A stretch of DNA of 64,000 bases from Nyssa sinensis (Eukaryota; Streptophyta; Magnoliopsida; Cornales; Nyssaceae): assembly GCA_008638375.1 (NCBI GenBank), contig CM018050.1, positions 31,858,220-31,922,219 on the forward strand, in the 5' to 3' direction. Both the position numbers and the translations under genes were made by a program. Shown piece after piece: positions 19,658 to 32,849 of this stretch. Numbering within the stretch: position 1 is the stretch's first letter; the number at the start of each line of letters is the position of its first letter. The notes under the pieces were generated by a model that worked only from the letters and a program-made list of their open reading frames with translations, was not told the DNA's origin and did no database searches.

Positions 19658-21482
19658 AGACCCATTGGTGCGAAAGATAAGCTTCCTCGAAAGAGGAAGA
19701 CACAAGAAACAAAAGAAATGGAAACTCCTGAAGAGATTACACATAATATGATGATTGTTAAAACCAATGTTGCTATAAAGATACCTCATGAGGAAGGTAA
19801 ACAAATGTCTTTAGAAAAGGAAATACTTCTTGAAGAAGTAATATCTCCTGAAGCAGAACAAGTAGCCTCTAAAGAGGCACAAGTACCTGAAAATAAAGAA
19901 ATCTCAATAAATTATATATCTAATGGAGATATATGGGATCGAAATGATATTATCATTGATCATATACTTGCCTTCTCAATATCACTAGAAATCACCAGAA
20001 GTAATGAGGATCCTGAACCACAAAATATCAAAGAATGTCGACATAAAAATGATTAGCCAAAATGGACGGAAGCAATAAAGGCTGAGTTAGACTCGTTAGC
20101 AAAATGAGAGGTATTTGGACTTATAGTCCAAACACCTAAAGGCATAAAACCTGTATGGTACAAATGGGTATTTGTACAGAAACTGTAATGAACAAAATAA
20201 AATTATCAGATATAAAGTCAGACTTGTAGCACAAGGTTTCTTGTAGAGACCTGGTGTTGATTATGAGGAGATATATTCTCCAGTCATGGATGCAATTACG
20301 TTTCAATTTTTGATAAGTTTGGTAGTCTCAAAAGGACTAGACATGTGCCTTATGGATGTAGTCACAATATACATATATGGATCACTTGATAGTGACATAT
20401 ACATGAAAATTCTTAAAGGATTTAAAGTTCCTAATGCTAGTGATTCACATTCTCGTAGCATGTATTCAATCAAGTTACAACGATCACTGTATGGATTAAA
20501 ACAATCTGGACTCATGTGGTACAATCGCCTTAGTGAATATTTACTAAAGGAAGGATATGCAAATAATTCGATTTGTCCCTGTATTTTCATAAAGAAATTG
20601 GATATTGGATTTACAATAGTGGTAGTATATGTTGATGACTCGAATCTTATGGGGAATCCTAAAGAGCTCACAATACTGCTACTTATTTGAAACAAAAGTT
20701 TGAAATGAAAGACTTGGGAAAAACCAAATTTTGTATCGGTTTGCAAATCGAGCATTTCTCACAAGGAATCCTTTTTCATCAATCGACATATACAGAAAAG
20801 ATTTTGAAACGATTTTTTATGGATAAGGCTCACCCATTAACATCACTTATGGTTGTCCGCTCACTTGTTGTAAACAAAGATCCTTTTCGCCCTCGTGAAG
20901 GTAATGAGAAACTCCTTGGTCCTGAAGTACCGTATCTTAGTGCATGTATCTTGTAAATTGTACACGACTAGACATTGCATTTGCTGTCAACTTGATAGCT
21001 AAATATAGTTCTGCTCCAATCCAAAGGCATTGGAATGGCATCAAGTATATATTTCGCTATCTACATGGGATAGTTGACATGGGCTTGTTTTATTCTAGAG
21101 GATCCAAATCACCATTTTTTGAATATGTTGATGCTAGATATCTTTCTGATCCACATAAAGCCAGGTCACAAATAGGATATGTGTTTACCTGTGGTGACAC
21201 TGCTATATCATGGAGATCTACAAAGCAAACAATGATTGTTACTTCTTCAAATCACTCTGAAATTCTTGCACTTCATGAGTCAATTCGAGAATGCATATGG
21301 TTAATATCTCTGGTCAAACATATTCGGGGAATCATATGGGTTATCTTCCATTAAAGATAGCCCGACAACAATATATGGAGAAAATGCAGTGTGCATTGCA
21401 TAAATTAAATGAGGATATATTAAAGGAGATAGAACCAAGCATATCTCACCAAAATTCTTTTACACTCATAAGCTCCAGATGA
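19658..21482 (+). pseudogene. Copia reverse transcriptase and RNase H remnants
   Basis: After the solo LTR the polyprotein resumes with RPIGAKDKLPRKRK and a charged linker (19658-20056). The reverse transcriptase follows, with LYGLKQSGLMWYNRLSEYL and the catalytic VYVDD at about 20,625-20,640. RNase H shows RLDIAFAVNLIAKYSS, SQIGYVFTCGDTAISW and a decayed end near 21,480. Several stops and frame changes (near 20,055, 20,110, 20,690 and 20,955) make it non-functional. Confidence 0.85.
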
Positions 21483-21700
21483 AAGGTGATATTAATATAC
21501 AATAGATGTGCTCCATTGACAACGTAGCAGATTTATTCACTAAGGCATTACCAACGTCGACTTTTAAGAAACTGATACATAAATGTGAAATGTGTCAGCT
21601 CAAAGATTTGAACAATTAGAGAAAATCATGCTCAGATTATAACCAAGGGAAATATGAGAAGATATTAATATTTCTTTGATTGACACCCAAGGGGGAGTAT

Positions 21701-22066
21701 TGTAAATAGAAGACAAATGGGTGTCATCACCCCACGTGAGCTCAGTTACATTCCTTTTGATATGAAATGTCAAATAGTTATTACTGATGATGGTGAAATG
21801 AAGGTGGTGAAGTGATAGGCGGTAGCAAGGTGACAAAATCCTTCTATATATAGGAGATAATGGATTCATTTCATAAATACACATAGAGATTTCAATACAG
21901 AAAATTTCACTACTAGAATAATCTACTATAAGCATAGTGAGATCCCATATTGCATTCCTCCTTAAACATATTAGTAAAAATCCTTTCTCTCTTAATTGTA
22001 GATTTGGAGCCGAATCACGTAAATATTTGTGTGCACTTATGTGATTCGTTTAATCCATTATTTACA
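21701..22066 (+). repeat. 3' LTR of the copia element
   Basis: The 366-bp LTR begins TGTAAATAGAAGACAAATGG right after the purine tract GGGGGAG and ends CCATTATTTACA. It lacks the two MITEs found in its partner. The ends TGTAAATA and TATTTACA are perfect inverted copies. Confidence 0.9.
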
Positions 22067-24732
22067 ATAAGCTAAATGTTTTTGGGATTTTTTTTCCTTC
22101 TTTGAAAAAGAATTGAATTTGCACGTGGAAGTCTGATTAGCAACCCTCCTTTCTTTTATTTAGTTAAGGACCTTTTTCTTTTAAGATTATCCCTTTTTTT
22201 CTTTAAAAAAAGTCACATAAAAATGATTGAGTAATGCTAGATGTCCCAAATTTCTGTACCAAAATTTGCATCTTAAATGATGTGATAATACATTATTGAC
22301 AAAATATTTATAATGTATCTAAACCACCATCAATAGTCTAATGTCAAATCATTTGGTTCCAAAATTTGGGATAAAGAGTATTACTCAAAGTGAATATAAC
22401 TAGACAAGTTGTCCAACCTGAAATAAAAGATTTGTCTATTATATATATTATTATGGTTTGATTCATTACATGCATACACACAATATTAAGATTTCTCTCT
22501 CTCCATATTTCTTGTATAAAAAAAATAAATATAATAATTTTCTTTTATAAAGGGCAATTGACTAATTTCACTTTTAAAATGGAATTCTTTCGGGAAAAAT
22601 GAGATTGTGCAAATAGCATTGTTTTTTGCAAATATTGAATTTAGTAGTTTTTTTTATATATTCTAATAGTGTCGGTTTGGTTGAGTTATGTAAAAATGTT
22701 GTTTGAGTTAAATAGCTGAGGTGATTAATTTTGTTGGGTTAAGTTATTAAGTGTTTGGATGAATATATTTTACAAGTGATATTATGCTGTCAGAAATGAT
22801 ATTTGAATGTTTCGGTGAGTTGTTAATAAGTGTTTAAAAAGTATAAAATGTCTTTTTTTACCCTTAGATATTAAAACGTGTGTTTAGCAATTTTTATTTT
22901 TAAATTATATTTTTTTGGTAAGTTATTAAAATTATATTATCTATATAATTAATATAAATAACAATAAAAATAAACTTTTATTTATTGTAATACTAAATAC
23001 ATATTATTAATTTTATATATAGTATATTTTAACATTATAGCCATTAGGAAGAAAATATGGTCATTTAGATCTTTCAAATCAATTTAAAATTTGAATTTGA
23101 AAGTAGCAGATCGAAAAACTTAGTTGACTAATTCATAATATAGTCGACTACATCATAATTTGGTCGACTGATGAATTCAACTAGTTCATCTAGTGGCAAG
23201 AGTATCAAGTGTTGAAAAGCATTTAGTCGACTGGCTCATCAAGTTAATCGATTACATTTTTCAGTGACATTTTGTTCACGTTTCTCACAAATAGATTTAA
23301 TCGACTACTTCTTCCAGAAATAAAGGCTCATTATGAATAAATTGTTAGTTAGTTGACTAGCTTTAACATAAACAAAGTAGACATATTTCTTGAAAGCAAT
23401 ATAGTCGACTGACTCGTAGCCTTAGTCAACTACTTTTGGCAGTTTTAATACTTTACCTATTTTGTTCAATGTTTTCAATTTCAACTGACTTGATTTTTCA
23501 AATTTTGTAGTATTTTAATGTTTCCTTTTGAAAAACTATCTTGTGATTGATTTTAATTGATCACTTAACTACCAAGAGCATTAGATTCATGATCACTCAA
23601 TCTTAAATCACTCAAAACCCAAAATAATAAAAAATAAATTTCTTCACTTAATTCCATGGGCTCGAATGCTTCCACTTTGCTTGAGTCTGACTTTGATGTT
23701 TGATCTTGAGTGGATATTTTCATTATGTTGAACTTTTCAATCCTTGGTCAAACTTTTTTTTTGAGTTGTTGACTTATTTGTATTCTCACTTGAGATAAAA
23801 AAAAATTAGTATTCATACTCAATGTCATGTTATCATCAAAACTACTAGAATGGCTTTGGTAGAAACCTTTAGGGTCAACAATTACGCTAAGATCCCCTAG
23901 GGTATCTGACAGTTGCAGATAATAGCCTTAGGGTTTTTGAAATTACACTGTCCCTCCTTATCAATCGTGTCGACCAAACACTCAGTTAACAGAAATGGCT
24001 TATTTACAAATTTACCTTTATATTTAAATACTATTTTTAGTCAAAAGTTAACAAGATTCAAGTGATCAACTAAGTTTGTCGATTTGACACTTTCAAAATT
24101 CAAATTTCAAATTTCAATGGTCGTATTTTATTTCTGACAAATATAATCTTTAAAGGCTTATATGAAAGAAGTTCAAGAAGCATTTATTATCAACTCTAAC
24201 ATTCTATTATGTTCAAGTGACTTGAAATTACATTTATTTCGTAATTTAGATCTCAAAGGTATATTCATCTTAAATATTCAAGCAATTATTGATCAATTAT
24301 TAGAGAGTGATCTTTATTGTACCATATCAGCTCTAGAAGAGAGTAAGTTTTGGTATAAAGCTTTATATTTTCATTGTGGTGAAACTTTAAGGGTAGGTTA
24401 CCCTTATGAGGTAAAAGAAATTTTTTTCGAATTGAAAACGGAGAATTCTTGTTGTAAAGGTTTGATCTTCTTTTACAAGAAGTTCACATAGTGGAAATCA
24501 AGTGGAGAGCTTGAGTAGAGGACTTAGGGTAATCCAAATCTCGTAAAAATATCGGTGTAGCTCCCTTTACTCTCTCTCCCTCTAATTTATTTTAGTGGTT
24601 GTTTGTGCTTACTTTAAATATCTTAAATTACCCATTCTTTTCCAACTACCCAATTAACCCTCCTGGATAGATTTCTGGATAACAATTAGACTATTAGAAT
24701 TTATGATTCATAAATAAAGTTGGTACTTGTTA
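22067..24732. other. AT-rich intergenic sequence, no supported gene
   Basis: No gene or intact element is supported. At 23,105-23,450 the hexamer TCGACT and close variants recur about nine times. A 109-codon open frame at 24162-24491 on the plus strand has no recognised domain; it lies in AT-rich sequence and I do not call it a gene. The part at 22,660-22,900 has low-complexity GTT-rich sequence like old MITE debris. Confidence 0.5.
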
Positions 24733-25766
24733 TGTCATGCCCCGAGAGGGTGAGCCCTTTCCTTGAGGTTCATTTGAGTAAAACAAACATTTTGGTTTAT
24801 TTAGACTTCATATTAAGTCACTTTATCTGTATTATAAATATATTCACTTCCTTTGAATTTGACTTTCATGTACTTGGTTCCATTTTTCATACATTAGTAT
24901 TATAAGATTATTTAAATATTTATTTATTTCTACTCATTACATTGGTGTTAGGAGTCCTACATGACTCATTCACAATCCCAAAATTCATATATTAAACTCA
25001 TCAAGTCATCATAGTTTTAAGATAAACATAACAAGTGTGTTTTCTCTTGACCAATCCAATTTTTTAAGATCATAACTCATAAAACATTTAAGATCGTTAC
25101 TTGAGACCAATTTTAAATCAAAATAGACTTCAAGAAGTTCATTTTCGCCATGAGAATCACTAAATTTTGTCTTGAAATGAATTAGTTATGATATATTAAA
25201 AACAACCATTGTTTAGATCACTTTTTTGGGAAAACCATATTTGACCTCACCCTCATTGTAAAATTCATAATTATTTTTCTAGAAGAAATTTGGACCTAAA
25301 ACTAATTTTAAATGAAACTATACTCAATTGTTTTTAAATTTTAGTATAAATTTGACCCTAATCAGATTTAAAATGAATTAGTTATGAATTAATGAAGTTG
25401 ACTGAAAGCTGCAAGAAAGTTGGCTACTGTGTATTTCAGTTAACCTAAATCACTCTTTAATCGATTGAAATTAACTTTAGGTTGACTGAATTCAGACTAC
25501 AGAATGTTTGAGATTTCTGGGTTTTTAGCCTCTATTAGTTTTGATTGACCTAAGTACCCTACCAACCAACTGACAGCCCTTCTATTTTGTGACATCTTTA
25601 ACTACTCTTTAAATTTTTTCTTCATAAAAAATTCATGCAACCCGAACAACATGTTTTCTAACATTTAAATACATCATTTTAGCAATCATTCATGAAGTAA
25701 AACATTTCTTTCATATATGTAAATAAATGATTCATTTATATAAATTTTCATATTCCAATACCCAAA
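24733..25766. other. Probable LTR debris
   Basis: TGTCATGCCCCGAGAGG at about 24,733 resembles the minus-strand end of the LTR group seen elsewhere in the window (TGTCACGCC). The other end could not be found. It may continue beyond the gypsy element that starts at 25,767. More TCGACT/TTGACTGAA-like motifs occur at 25,395-25,510. No gene is visible. Confidence 0.35.
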
Positions 25767-26071
25767 TGGTGCATCACAAAAACAACCGCAAAGAAACCCT
25801 AAACACAGTCTCAATTATTCACAATATTCTTATTGTTCAATATTAAAAGTTGCTTTAAAAAGTAATTAACCCCGTTATTTATAGGCAATGTTCCCAACAC
25901 ATTAAGAAATTAAATAAAATCCCTAAAGTTATGGAACATTCAAAAATAGAATAGAATCCCTATAATTATGGCAATCCAAAAATATGATAGAATCTCTAAT
26001 TAATTCTCAGGTTTAAGTCTTCTTGTGCCCACGCTTATAGTAGGTGCAGAATTTCCTAAAACGACCCCACA
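25767..26071 (-). repeat. 3' LTR of the minus-strand gypsy element
   Basis: Plus-strand sequence starts TGGTGCATCACAAAAACAAC and ends CGACCCCACA. It matches 35115-35406 along its length, sharing AATTATGGCAATCCAAAAAT and TATGATAGAATCTCTAATTA. The exact outer border is uncertain by about three bases. Confidence 0.85.
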
Positions 26072-26099
26072 TCAACTCCCCCTATTGAAAAGAACTCTC

Positions 26100-27540
26100 C
26101 TCCGACGAATGATGGTGGTGGTAACTCTCCAAAAGATCTGGGTTGAGGTGGTGGAACTCGCCCGCAATAATCCAAGTAGCATAAAAAACACGATGATCTC
26201 TTTACTTGACCAAGTAACGCTGGTATCCTCCATTGGGCAAGCTAATCACCTTATCCTCCAAAACATCCTTAATTTGATCTATGTGTGTCTGTGAAAATGA
26301 AGGAGGCTGAGGAACTGAAGTTGAATGAAGAAGTGTGGCAACCTGCAAAAACAGTTGAAGGCAACAAATGAGGCTTAAAAGTGCCTCGATAAGAAAACAA
26401 ATCTGTCATATTGAAAACTAGGACTGATATTTATATTAGTGGGTAAGTCAAGTGAATAAGCATTAGGTCCACGCTTACGAAGAATACGAAAAGGGCTAGT
26501 GGCACGAGCATGCAATTTATTAAAGGAATTCTTAGGGTAATGTTTAGGATGAATGCGAATCATAACGTAGTCATATTCCTTAAACTCTTGATTCCTACGA
26601 TGCATATCATGAGCAAGTTTATAATTTTCATTACTCAAAGTAATCTTAAGTTGAATATCAGCATGCAAATCATAGATGTGTTGGGCAAAAGATTCGGTAG
26701 ATTTAAAATGATGTGAATCAGGTGATAAAGGAATAAGGTTAACAAGGTGGTAAGGTGAAATACTATGAACAATCGTAAAAAGGATTTTACTAGTACACTG
26801 ATTAACTGAGTTGATTATAAGAAAACTCAGTCGTAGGCAACAATAAATCTCAATTCCTTTGTTTTTCCCCAACAAGACACCTAAGAAAGTCCCCCAAACT
26901 ACGATTACCAACCTTAGTCTGACCATCAGTTTGGGGATGGAATGTAGAAGAAAATTTTAGCTGAGTACCAAAGAGTTTCCATAGGGTCTTCTAAAAATAA
27001 CTACAAACTTAACATCCCTATCAAACATAATAGAAGAAGGTAACCCATGAAGTCGGACCACCTCTTTAATAAACAACTAGTCAACATGGGATGCATCAAA
27101 GGTATTTCTACAAGGGATGGAGTGAGCTATTTTAGAAAACCCATCAACCATTATTAAAATAGAGTCATGTCCCCTAGTCGTTTTAGGTAACCCGAGAACA
27201 AAATCCATGCTACAAGTCAGTCCATGGGGCGTGAGGTATGAGCAGAATAGTGTACAATCCAGTGTTTTGCTTTTTAGCTTTAACAAGCTGAGAGGTGCGA
27301 CACTGAGACACAATCATCGCAACATCTCTTTTCAATGAGGGCCAATATAACCTACCTTCAACTAAATCGATGGTTTTATTGTGACCAAAGTGGTCAACTA
27401 AACCACATCCATGCAATTCCCAAACTAGGAAATAACAGAGGAAAGTGTGAAGAATGCACAATTTAGAATTCCTGAATAAATACCCATCCGTAATCACAAA
27501 ATCAACAAAATCACGACGGTTACCATCTCATACCTCATGA
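26100..27540 (-). pseudogene. Gypsy integrase and chromodomain-like end, decayed
   Basis: The integrase is visible as [35 protein letters not shown] and [14 protein letters not shown], then the C-terminal domain with EYDYVMIRIHPKHYPK and HARATSPFRILRKRGPNAY. Beyond it, at about 26,100-26,300, a chromodomain-like piece (IKDVLEDK, YQRYLVK followed by a stop, then YATWI) can be read. Chromodomains guide such integrases to heterochromatin. Several stops and a frame change near 26,900 make it inactive. Confidence 0.8.
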
Positions 27541-27914
27541 TAAATACTACTAAAATATGGACAAGTAGGATACTCGTCCTTCAACCTATCAAACCCATTG
27601 ACAATAGCACTCACAGTTTGCAAAATTGTAGCAACATAATTGAAGGCATCAGAGGGCTTGTTCTTAACACCAGCACGATGATTAAGGACAAATGTGTACT
27701 CCTAGAGAAATTCTACCCAGTTAGCATGCGTAGCACTTAACTTCTTTTGAGAGTAGAGATATCGAAGTGCCTGATGGTAAGAATATAGAACAAACTCCTG
27801 AGGCAATAAGTAATATCACCAATGATAAAGGGACTATACTACAACATAAAACTCTTTATCATAAGTAGAATATCATTGTTTGGCATCATTAAGTTTTTTA
27901 CTGAAGTACGCAAC
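27540..27914 (-). pseudogene. Gypsy RNase H remnant (downstream part)
   Basis: Read on the minus strand, the sequence next to the solo LTR continues HPVAYFSKKLNDA and later LSATHANWVEFL and FVLNHRAGVKNKPSDA, standard gypsy RNase H motifs. Stops interrupt it. Joining across the solo LTR with one copy of the duplication restores QKGHPVAYFSKKL. Confidence 0.75.
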
Positions 27915-27919
27915 TGGGT

Positions 27920-30900
27920 TGTCACGCCTAGAATTTCCACGAACCCAGGGGTGAGTGTAACGGAACTAAAAGACAATAAAATAATAAAGAAATAAAGGAC
28001 AATCACATGCATTCCAATACCAACTCAATTCAGGTTCTAACACAATCCCATAAACCACGTCCATTGTTTCACGACATACAAAGTAAACATGCCTAGTTCA
28101 GGGCTTATGCCCTTATACAATATCAATACATGCCCCAAGGGCCAAAACACTTCAAGTTCTTTCTTTCGCTAGGACATCACTGAAAATCATGTAGCCGGAG
28201 TGTCCATCTGAAATGGTATCCCACGAATGGGTTAGCTCAACTACTGGTATAATATAATGCTAATGCAAGAAACAAAATTAAGGCGTGGCATGTGCAAGTG
28301 TACATTTATATCTACATGGCATTCAATATCATCAATGCAGTATATGAACAGTACTAGTATGCATGACGCACCCATGCAACTCTATGCCACACCCATGTTT
28401 CACTTTACGGACCTTCCCCTGCAGGCCTGCAAGTACCTCAATATGTCTTCACTTCACGGTCTGGAACCCATCTGGCACGTGAGTACTAATGGCCGATTTT
28501 GGAATTTTCACCATAGGATCTACACTCTCATAATGCACAGTACCACGTGCTCAACTCACACTATGTTCCAAGGAATCACACTATGCCAATATGCTTTGAC
28601 CCCACCATGCCATAATGCAATCTTAATAAGGCATCTTATCTATATATGAAGCATGCTTTAAACAATGTATTACACATTTCATAATCTCAACAATTCTAAA
28701 AAATATATTCACACATTATGCTAACACATGGAATATACATATAATCACGATCCACATCCATCACTTAACCAAACTTTCAAAAAGATAACGAGAAGCACAT
28801 AAGCATACAAGCAGTTAAACAAACGTGTGAATCATCAAGTCAACATGACAATTATTCCTAACTTAATTCTGTTTCTTACTTAGCACAATATATCATACCT
28901 GACGGGTCAGGTCTCAACCTAAGAAGTCGCACTCGTAGCGTAGAGGAACTAACAATAAGAATGCAGAAGGTCAGACCACCTTCTTTTTGCCTTTCGGTGT
29001 TCCTAAAATCATGAAATATAACTCAGTTCATTTGCTACTTGAATTATGCTATTCATCAAATTTTATGTCTTTATTTTATTAGTTTCTATTTTTTTAAAAT
29101 AAACTCCACCATTGAGTCCGGAACGCCGAACAAAGCCGGTTTAGGCCTTTGTGGAATTCAATTTGGACTTTTGTATTAAAAAGGGCAAAATGGTCATTTT
29201 GCACTTTTACGGGTCTTTACATCCCGAGACATCGTTTCTCAATTTGGACCCCACAGTTGAGTTCGGTTTGCTCGAAATAATAAAAATTCACTATTAGTTT
29301 ACTTAAATCAGAGTTCGTTTGACTGTATTTTAACTCAGGGGCATTTTAGTAATTTTTAATGTTATTACGAGTCTTTTATTTTTTTTGGAGCCTTGTCTCG
29401 TGTCATGGACATCACCGTTGGTCTCAGGAGGTCCAAGACATTCGAAATACACCTATGACTTGTCTTGTTTGGACTCCAGGCTATTTAGCGATATTTAATT
29501 TAATTAAATAAATTTAATTAATTAAATAGGATAAAGTGTAATATATACATATCTATTAGTTGCATATTCTGTTGGGTGAGAAATGGGTGGCACGTTGGCA
29601 GCGTGCCACCTCCCCAATCCAGTGACCTCCTGAGTTCAAATCCCTTGCACGACAGTTCCTGTGTAATCCCCTACCCATTTTTCATTTCTTTTTAACTGTT
29701 GGACCCAAAACCAAACAGGCCCAAACCTCTTAAAACAAAACAGGCCCACATTTTTAAACCCAACGGTTTTAAAGGAAACCCAAACCAGTAGCCCAAGATG
29801 GAAGGCCTAACCCTTAGCGCGACCTGCCCCTTCGTCCCCGACTTCCCGACCGACCTTCCGGTCATCTTCTCCGACCACATTATTGGAGACCGCAATTTTT
29901 CCTTCCATTTTTCTTAAGATTTTAACATCCATATTTCATAATTTTTACACCAAACCCTTCCTAGGACTTTAAGGAATAATTTAAAACTAGTTTTGGCCCC
30001 AAACCCCATCGTTTTCGGACACCCACTACGTTTTCCGGCCATGCATGCCATTCCTCTAGTGAGCCCATTTCTCTGCATTTTCCTAACAATTTTAACTTCT
30101 TGTTTTTCCCATTTGTTTCCTGCATTTCATGGGCCTAAGTTTAGGTTATTTAGGTTGAGCTTCATACATAAAATACAGGGATTTCCGAGAGTGGTGTACA
30201 ACTTGCAACTAGGTTTTCCCAGTTCATTTCTTGACCATTTTAGATCATTCTTTTTGCATTAATCTTCCTTTTTCATAATCTATAAGACCTTATGATTCAA
30301 TCTAATTAATATGCTTTGAAATTGAAAAACAGAACTGAACCTGGCTTATATATTTTCTGGGTTTCTCCCTCGTGTAGCTTCTCTCCCCTTCTTCCCTCTC
30401 CTTGGTTCACTCCCTGACCTTCTCCCAATGCTCCTGACTTCTCATGCACAGCCTCTCTCTTACTAATTTCTCTTTCTTTATAAATTTTCTCTCTCTAACA
30501 GACACACTCCCAATACACACGCCTAGATATACACTTATATCACCTCACCTATGGCAGCTACAGTCCACCACTTCTCCATTTTTCTGACCTCTCTACTGTT
30601 CCAGCCACAATTTCTCTTCACAATGCAGCTTTGCATTAAATGCAAAGTTGACATTGTATTATATATATATATATATATATATTATATCACTCATGTACAC
30701 ACACACACACGCTAACTCACTGGCTCACACACACACGGCTGCACACACAACGAGCTACCCCATTTATGATTTCCCTTCCTGCTCTTTCTTTTCTCCTTAC
30801 TTGCATTTAATGCTTCCTTGCATTTTTGGCTTTCATATATATATATATATATACATTAAAATGTATTAGATATATACATATTTACACATAACATATATAT

Positions 30901-31021
30901 AATATATACATACGTATACAACACATCATACATGTAATAATACACATTTCATACAACAAATAAATAAACATAATTAAAAAAATTAAAAAAAAATTTATTC
31001 CCAAAAATTTGGATCTCTACA
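27920..31021 (-). mobile_element. Solo LTR 2 (Tekay-like), 3.1 kb, in gypsy RNase H
   Basis: In plus orientation it starts TGTCACGCC and ends ATCTCTACA, so on the minus strand it runs TGTAGAGAT to GGCGTGACA. It is flanked by TGGGT at 27915-27919 and 31022-31026. No coding domains lie inside. The splice-donor-like block (GTATGATATATTGTGCTAAG on the minus strand) is near 28,905. A conserved block around 28,270 and a tRNA-like module at 29,587-29,700 are also present. AT and AC microsatellites lie at 30,658-30,720 and 30,838-30,853. Confidence 0.9.
29587..29700 (+). repeat. tRNA-like module in solo LTR 2
   Basis: GTGGCACGTTGGCA (29587-29600) and GTTCAAATCCC (29634-29644) resemble A and B boxes, followed by CTACCCATTTTTC. 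Sequence and place within the LTR match the module at 43044-43143, so both may be part of the LTR or come from one old insertion. Confidence 0.5.
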
Positions 31022-31026
31022 TGGGT

Positions 31027-32330
31027 GACCCTTTTGACTCAAAACTCCCCTAATTCTGACACCTAAAGTATCACAACAAACCTCAAAAACCTTAGCAAAA
31101 TTCGGGTGACGCAAAACAGGTGCCTTAATCATCTTTTGCTCAATCTCTTGAAAGGCTTGAAAAGCAACTGGGCTCCACTAAAACTCTCATTTCTTCATAC
31201 AGTTAGTAATGGGAGCCATAACAGAGCTAAGCTCCTTAATGAACTTCCTATAGAAGGTGGCTAACCTATGGAAACTACAAACCTCATATATGGTTTTAGG
31301 TTCACGCCACTCTCTAATTGCCTTGACTTTTTCAGGGTCTGTTGTGATGCCCTATATAGACACAATAAAGCCTAAGAAAAGCACCCAAGGTAACAAGAAT
31401 GAACACTTCTTAAGATTGATGTACAACTTCTTAACCTTAAGAGTTTTAAGGACATGGCGTAGGTGGCCCATGTGTCCTTCCTTAGACTCACTATATATCA
31501 GGATTTCATTAAAGCACACCACAAAGAATTTTCCAATGAAAGACTGGAGTACCTGATTCATAACCCTCATGAGAGTGATAGGGGTATTGGGCCATCCAAA
31601 AGGCATGACAAAGCACTCATACAATCGATTAGGGGTTTTAAAGGCAATTTTTCACCCATCTCCTAACCTAATACAAATTTGATGATACCCACTTTGCAAA
31701 TCAATCTTGGAAAACCACTTGGCATGTGCCAAAAGACCTAACATGTCATCTAGCCTAGGTATGAGAAACCTAAACTTGACATTGATCTTATTAATGACTT
31801 AACTATCAACATACATTCTTCAAGACCCATCTTTCTTAGGGGTTAACAATGTAGGAACAATACAAGGGCTAAGACTAGGACTAGGACTAGGTTGCATAAA
31901 ACCTTTTTGTAATAACCCTTCAACTTGCCTATTCAAATCGACATGCACAGTAGGATTTATGCGATAACGGGGAAGGTTTGGCAACTGAGAACTATGAATT
32001 AAGTCAATAGCATGTTGAATGTCCCTCATATGAGGCAATTCAACAAGCAACTCTTCAGGGTGTGATATCAAAAGAATCTTGTAACAATTGACTAACCTCA
32101 AGGGAATAATCAACATGAGACTCAATGCTAAGCTCAGAGAAGTCCTTAGACACTAAGGCTAGAACAAAACCAGAGTTCACACTTTCTTTTTCAAATTTCT
32201 TATGGGTTAGAATATAAAGTGCCTGCTTAGGACAATATGCTTGTGTAAGTGGTGCTTGGGAAGAAACGCTAGGTTTAACCAGCTCCTTGGTTTTCTCTTG
32301 GGGTTTAATGGGCCTCAACATGATTGCTCG
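31027..32330 (-). pseudogene. Gypsy reverse transcriptase remnant
   Basis: On the minus strand the frame shows ELPHMRDIQHAIDLI, LPNLPRYRINP, VPTLLTPKKDGS, then FVMPFGWPNTPITLMRVMN and a mutated catalytic box VCFNEILIYS in place of YFDDILIYS. The loss of both catalytic aspartates and several stops show it is inactive. The upstream linker from protease (32055-32321) is still partly open. Confidence 0.8.
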
Positions 32331-32339
32331 CCCCTTAAA

Positions 32340-32717
32340 CTTGATGACTTAAGTGTTCTCCCTCCCATAATTAATCACATCCACATCATAGAGCCATGGA
32401 CGACCAAGAAGTATATGAGCGGCATCTATAGGAAGGACATTTCACCAAATATGCTCAAAATACTCACCCATATGAATAGGCACTAGGCATCTTTCTATAA
32501 CTGGTAATGAGATTTTATCTACCCAAGCAACCTTAAAAGGCTGAGGGTAGGGCTCAGGTTGAAGTTTCATTCTAATAATACCAACTTTCGACACCATATT
32601 CATTGAATTACCATCATCTATGACCACCTTGTAGGATTTATCCCCAAAATTTATGTATGTATGGAAAATACTAGTACGTTTCCAGAAAACATTATTGTCA
32701 TCAATAGAGGTTGACAA
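32340..32717 (-). pseudogene. Gypsy aspartic protease remnant
   Basis: The frame contains KSYKVVIDDGNSMNMVSKVG, the expected protease active-site region but with DDG in place of the usual DSG/DTG-like box, and then LPVIERCLVPIHMG and ILLGRPWLYDVDVINYG typical of the end of the domain. One stop interrupts it near 32,440. Confidence 0.75.
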
Positions 32718-32849
32718 GATGCATCTTATAACATTAAGAATAGGTTCACATTCGTCATCAAAGTTACTTGCTTCATCTACAAAACCGAGACTAACATGAT
32801 CAAAGAAATTATTAGAATGGACTTCATCTTGAGGAACTTCTTGATTAGG

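Larger units (their letters stand above)
14004..22066 (+). mobile_element. Decayed Ty1/copia retrotransposon
   Basis: The element is framed by two LTRs that begin TGTAAATAGAAAGAC or close and end TTATTTACA or close, so the ends are inverted copies of one another. Between them the order gag, integrase, reverse transcriptase, RNase H identifies Ty1/copia. All coding parts contain stops and frameshifts, and the protease plus the first half of integrase are missing. A purine tract (GGGGGAG) sits just before the 3' LTR. A TTATCAGCACGA stretch just after the 5' LTR is the likely primer-binding region. No 5-bp target duplication is visible. A solo LTR (16872-19652) and two MITEs were added later. 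Confidence 0.9.

Noticed and set aside
13999..22071. Target-site duplication of the copia element
   Set aside because: The five bases before 14,004 (TCTAT) and after 22,066 (ATAAG) do not match.
24162..24491. 109-codon plus-strand open frame
   Set aside because: Single ATG frame in AT-rich sequence, no domain recognised and no gene structure around it.
25640..25660. AACAACATGTTTT as the far end of the LTR starting at 24,733
   Set aside because: The terminal bases and the implied duplication match too poorly.
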